Assembly (NCBI GenBank): GCA_029288035.1
Contig: JARFPZ010000527.1
Coordinates: 1 to 45,950 of the forward strand
DNA: 45,950 nt
Direction of reading: 5' to 3'
From: Desulfosarcina sp.
GTDB lineage: Bacteria; Desulfobacterota; Desulfobacteria; Desulfobacterales; JAFDCJ01
Part shown: positions 43,826 to 45,950 of the stretch, piece after piece
How the letters are laid out: each line of letters opens with the position of its first letter
Position numbering within the stretch: the first letter of the stretch is position 1
Notes under the pieces: model-generated
Database searches by the model: none
Seen by the model: the letters and a program-made list of their open reading frames with translations, nothing else
Told to the model about the DNA's origin: nothing
Made by a program: the position numbers and the translations under genes

Positions 43826-44577
43826 AGAATTTCAGCCTTTCTTTTGCTTTGTTCTGGGTTCAACAGATTACGCTCCACCCATTGAATTGCGAGATCCAGC
43901 AACGCGACATCATCCCTGAGCGCCGCATCCATGATCCTGGAATTTAGTCGAAAATTAGCCAATAGGTCCGTATGTTGAATTTGCGATCTGAAATTATCCA
44001 GGTCATATAGGGCGGCATGAAAGCGACGTCCGGATTCATGGTCGAGTGCACCCCGGATCAGTCGGTTTTTCAGGCTGATAATCTTCATAAGTTTATCATT
44101 GTTCTCATTGTAGACGGCCAATCCCTGTTCATCGGTCCATTGCCGCGGACTCTGGGTTCGGCCCTTTTCAAAGCCAAGGCAGTGAGGTTCCCTTAACACC
44201 ACGTAGTGTGCCGTCAACTCACCGGTCGATCTCGATCGGGAGACGGCTCGCATCAACGGATAAGTTCGGCAAGAAGACGGACGATTTTCATATACCCGGC
44301 AGCCGGTATCCGTGACAAACGGGCAGATTAATTTGTGGGGATCCTTTGGTTTCAGGGTTACGATGGGCAGGCCCGATTCGGGCCCGATGTGAAGGGATGT
44401 ATACTGTCGCAGGAAATTCCCGGATGACAGACCGAGGTGGTTTTTTAAACGCAGGATGTCATAGGGCGTTAAAAATTGATTTAAATCCCGGCAACACTCG
44501 TTAAAACAAGGCACATCCGGTGAACATGAAAAGCAAAATGATTCCTGTAGCGATATCGGAGTTAGATCAGGTTCCAC
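43822..44577 (-). CDS. YkgJ-family cysteine cluster protein, 251 aa; coupled to the TIR gene
   Basis: Cluster CFSCSPDVPCFNECCRDLN (Cys 15, 18, 24, 28, 29) with a second half CPFVTDTGCRVYENRPSSCRTYP. The C-terminus (RIMDAALRDDVALLDLAIQW) is helical. First gene of a two-gene unit with the TIR-pentapeptide gene (four-base overlap). Paralog of the 40582 protein. Could serve as a metal- or cluster-bearing sensor for the TIR effector; that is a guess from context only. Confidence 0.88.
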   Translation of the reverse strand: MEPDLTPISLQESFCFSCSPDVPCFNECCRDLNQFLTPYDILRLKNHLGLSSGNFLRQYTSLHIGPESGLPIVTLKPKDPHKLICPFVTDTGCRVYENRPSSCRTYPLMRAVSRSRSTGELTAHYVVLREPHCLGFEKGRTQSPRQWTDEQGLAVYNENNDKLMKIISLKNRLIRGALDHESGRRFHAALYDLDNFRSQIQHTDLLANFRLNSRIMDAALRDDVALLDLAIQWVERNLLNPEQSKRKAEIL

Positions 44578-44686
44578 AATAGCACCTTATCGGGTTTTAT
44601 CCGAGAACATCTTGACAGAAAAGTAAAGCTTCCCCGCTTACGCTTCGCTTCAGACGGGATCGTAGACAGGTGTCGGTGTTCAGATT

Positions 44687-44821
44687 TCAGCGATTAGATA
44701 ATTTCCGGTTCATCCATATTAAGAATTCTTCTAATTTATCCCGGGCCACGAACGTCCCTCCAACAAACCGCATGCCGACCTGTCTTTTATCCCATCTTTG
44801 CAGTTGTATCAAGGGCCGCAT
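44687..44821 (-). pseudogene. Short 44-codon coding-like ORF or remnant
   Basis: The frame MRPLIQLQRWDKRQVGMRFV followed by GGTFVARDKLEEFLIWMNRK ends at a TGA. Its amino acid pattern looks protein-like, but there is no ribosome binding site and no homology that I recognise, so it is probably the tail of a lost gene. Confidence 0.35.
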
Positions 44822-44905
44822 CCATTAAATCAGGTAATCGTTTCAATATTACACTACATCTGGTGGCAAATTTCGGTCCCCTATCCAGATGTTGTAAGGT
44901 AATCA

Positions 44906-44948
44906 AACCAAACGGAAGGCGGGTTATTTTTTGTCATTTCGTTTGGTT
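44906..44948 (+). promoter_or_regulatory. Inverted repeat just upstream of the apr promoter
   Basis: AACCAAACG (44906-44914) and CGTTTGGTT (44940-44948) are perfect 9-base complements 25 bases apart, ending eight bases before the -35 box. Could be an operator or a transcript-end hairpin of an upstream unit. Binding protein unknown. Confidence 0.35.
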
Positions 44949-44956
44949 AAAAACAC

Positions 44957-44985
44957 TTGACAAGGCTAAAGTTGGATGATATTCT
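44957..44985 (+). promoter_or_regulatory. Probable sigma-70 promoter of the apr operon
   Basis: TTGACA (perfect) is followed by 17 bases and TATTCT (4/6). It lies about 260 bases before aprB, which predicts a long 5' leader. The leader has an AACCGG-TCGGGTT-CCGGTT hairpin (45062-45080). High expression of apr in sulfate reducers fits a strong -35. Confidence 0.6.
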
Positions 44986-45247
44986 CTCTCCCTTACACAC
45001 TCATATCATATTGAATTTATAGGAAATTTGCTGTTTTGTGCTGATGATTATCCATGAGTTTAACCGGTCGGGTTCCGGTTGTTATTGCCAAAAAAACCCA
45101 GATATAAAGCCAAAATCAACCCAAGCGTTCATTTTTTGGGTAAACACTATGAAGGGAGGTGTAAATTAGCAAGGGAACTTTTTCATCACTAACTGGTAGG
45201 TTAAAGGAATCATAATCTAAGTTAACAAATTTTAGGAGGTATACTAA

Positions 45248-45691
45248 ATGCCAAGTTTCGTAATTAATGAAAAATGCGACGGCTGTAAGGGCGGGGATAA
45301 AACCGCTTGTATGTACATTTGCCCCAACGATCTGATGGTTTTAGAACCCAATGAGATGAAGGCTTACAACCAAGAGCCCGATCAATGCTGGGAATGCTTT
45401 TCCTGTGTTAAAATTTGCCCCACCCAAGCTATCGAAGTCAGAGGCTATGCGGACTTTGTTCCTCTGGGAAGCAGCGTCATGCCGATGCTCGGTACCGAGG
45501 ATGTCATGTGGACCTGCAAGTTCCGAAACGGCCTCATCAAACGCTTTAAGTTCCCCATCCGGACGACCCCCGAAGGACAGGCCAATGCGTATCAAGACCT
45601 AAAAGGTCAGGATCTCGAAGGCGAGCTGCTGTCAACCGAAGAAGCAGACGGCGCCGCACTACGTACCCCTGATGCAGGGCAATTGTTTTAA
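45248..45691 (+). CDS. aprB: Adenylylsulfate reductase beta subunit, 147 aa
   Basis: Iron-sulfur subunit that feeds electrons to AprA for APS reduction to sulfite and AMP in dissimilatory sulfate reduction. Two [4Fe-4S] clusters are carried by CDGCKGGDKTACMYICP and CWECFSCVKICP, with the family-specific PNDLMVLEPNEMKAYNQEP between them. The C-terminal tail that wraps AprA is present. AGGAGG ribosome binding site. aprA follows after 73 bases. Confidence 0.98.
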   Translation: MPSFVINEKCDGCKGGDKTACMYICPNDLMVLEPNEMKAYNQEPDQCWECFSCVKICPTQAIEVRGYADFVPLGSSVMPMLGTEDVMWTCKFRNGLIKRFKFPIRTTPEGQANAYQDLKGQDLEGELLSTEEADGAALRTPDAGQLF

Positions 45692-45764
45692 ATTCAAAGA
45701 TCCTGTTAAAGAAACCGTTTATAACAATATTAAAATTCAATATGTGATTTAAGGAGGATGCAAT

Positions 45765-45950
45765 ATGGCATTACCAAACAAACCTTTGGGTGAACTCAAG
45801 GCTGTAAGGGACCCGGAAGTCGAAGAAAGAGAAGTTGATGTTTTGATCGTCGGTGGCGGCATGGCTGCCTGCGGGGCCGCGTTTGAAGTTAAAAAATGGA
45901 TGTCCGACGACCAGAGCGTGCTGCTGGTGGACAAGGCCGCGCTGGAAAGA
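45765..45950 (+). CDS. aprA: Adenylylsulfate reductase alpha subunit, N-terminal 62 residues
   Basis: Starts MALPNKPLGELKAV after an AAGGAGG ribosome binding site and runs off the right edge. The FAD-binding LIVGGGMAACGAAFE stretch is visible, followed by VLLVDKAALER. Together with aprB this is the catalytic APS reductase. The short sequence alone does not say whether it is the reducing or oxidising clade; the order aprB-aprA and genome context favour sulfate reduction. Confidence 0.93.
   Translation, partial: MALPNKPLGELKAVRDPEVEEREVDVLIVGGGMAACGAAFEVKKWMSDDQSVLLVDKAALER

Noticed and set aside
1-45950. CRISPR array
   Set aside because: No run of regularly spaced direct repeats with unique spacers was seen; repeats found are inverted or dispersed pairs.

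Overview
The window looks like chromosome of a sulfate-reducing member of the Desulfobacterota (former Deltaproteobacteria). The right edge carries aprB and the start of aprA, which encode adenylylsulfate reductase. The middle carries a long single-strand translation/transcription cluster. Spacers hold the dispersed inverted-repeat elements typical of such genomes.

Region 1-7045 is a decayed chromosomal integron, read from the sequence rather than from any label. A class-diagnostic IntI integrase gene (6400-7045, + strand) has lost a large internal segment and is frameshifted. Divergent to it, on the - strand, lies a cassette array with four recognisable attC sites (4319-4393, 3582-3685, 827-885, 140-262). 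In array order the cassettes are: a secreted sulfatase; a HigBA toxin-antitoxin pair with its own promoter; a chimeric unit joining a truncated AT-rich ORF to a GC-rich 788-aa sulfatase; an unknown 183-aa ORF; and a partial ORF running off the left edge. In three cassettes the terminal heptamer is the exact reverse complement of the R'' core of the attC that closes them. The chimeric unit breaks this rule, which points to a deletion fusion.

Region 7101-16078 is accessory metabolism: pepD, a GlpA-like glycerol-3-phosphate dehydrogenase with an SdhB-like Fe-S protein, a SpoT-type HD hydrolase, a TPR protein, a metallo-beta-lactamase-fold hydrolase, dut, and a Tat-exported aldo/keto reductase with a C-terminal cysteine motif.

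Region 16070-32977 is a near-continuous - strand block. In transcription order it reads infC (apparent AUA start), rpmI, rplT, pheS, pheT, a MerR regulator, tRNA-Gly(TCC), rimP, nusA, infB, DUF503, rbfA, nrnA, truB (no normal start codon), rpsO, pnp and an M16 peptidase. thrS, often found before infC, is absent here.

Region 33293-44821 is a patchwork. It holds an HsdR_N-like protein, a dGTPase C-terminal remnant, three YkgJ-type cysteine-cluster proteins, an SDR, a TIGR03084-like protein, a large coiled-coil protein, a trypsin-like protease lacking its serine segment, an iron-sulfur flavoprotein, a frameshifted DUF1778 antitoxin and other remnants. Its most unusual element is a 761-aa TIR-pentapeptide-transmembrane-pentapeptide protein. 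Its gene overlaps an upstream YkgJ gene by ATGA, and a second YkgJ paralog faces it from the other side; this is a candidate uncharacterised NAD-linked membrane defence or stress module.

Region 44822-45950 is the long leader of the apr operon with a good promoter, then aprB and the first 62 codons of aprA.
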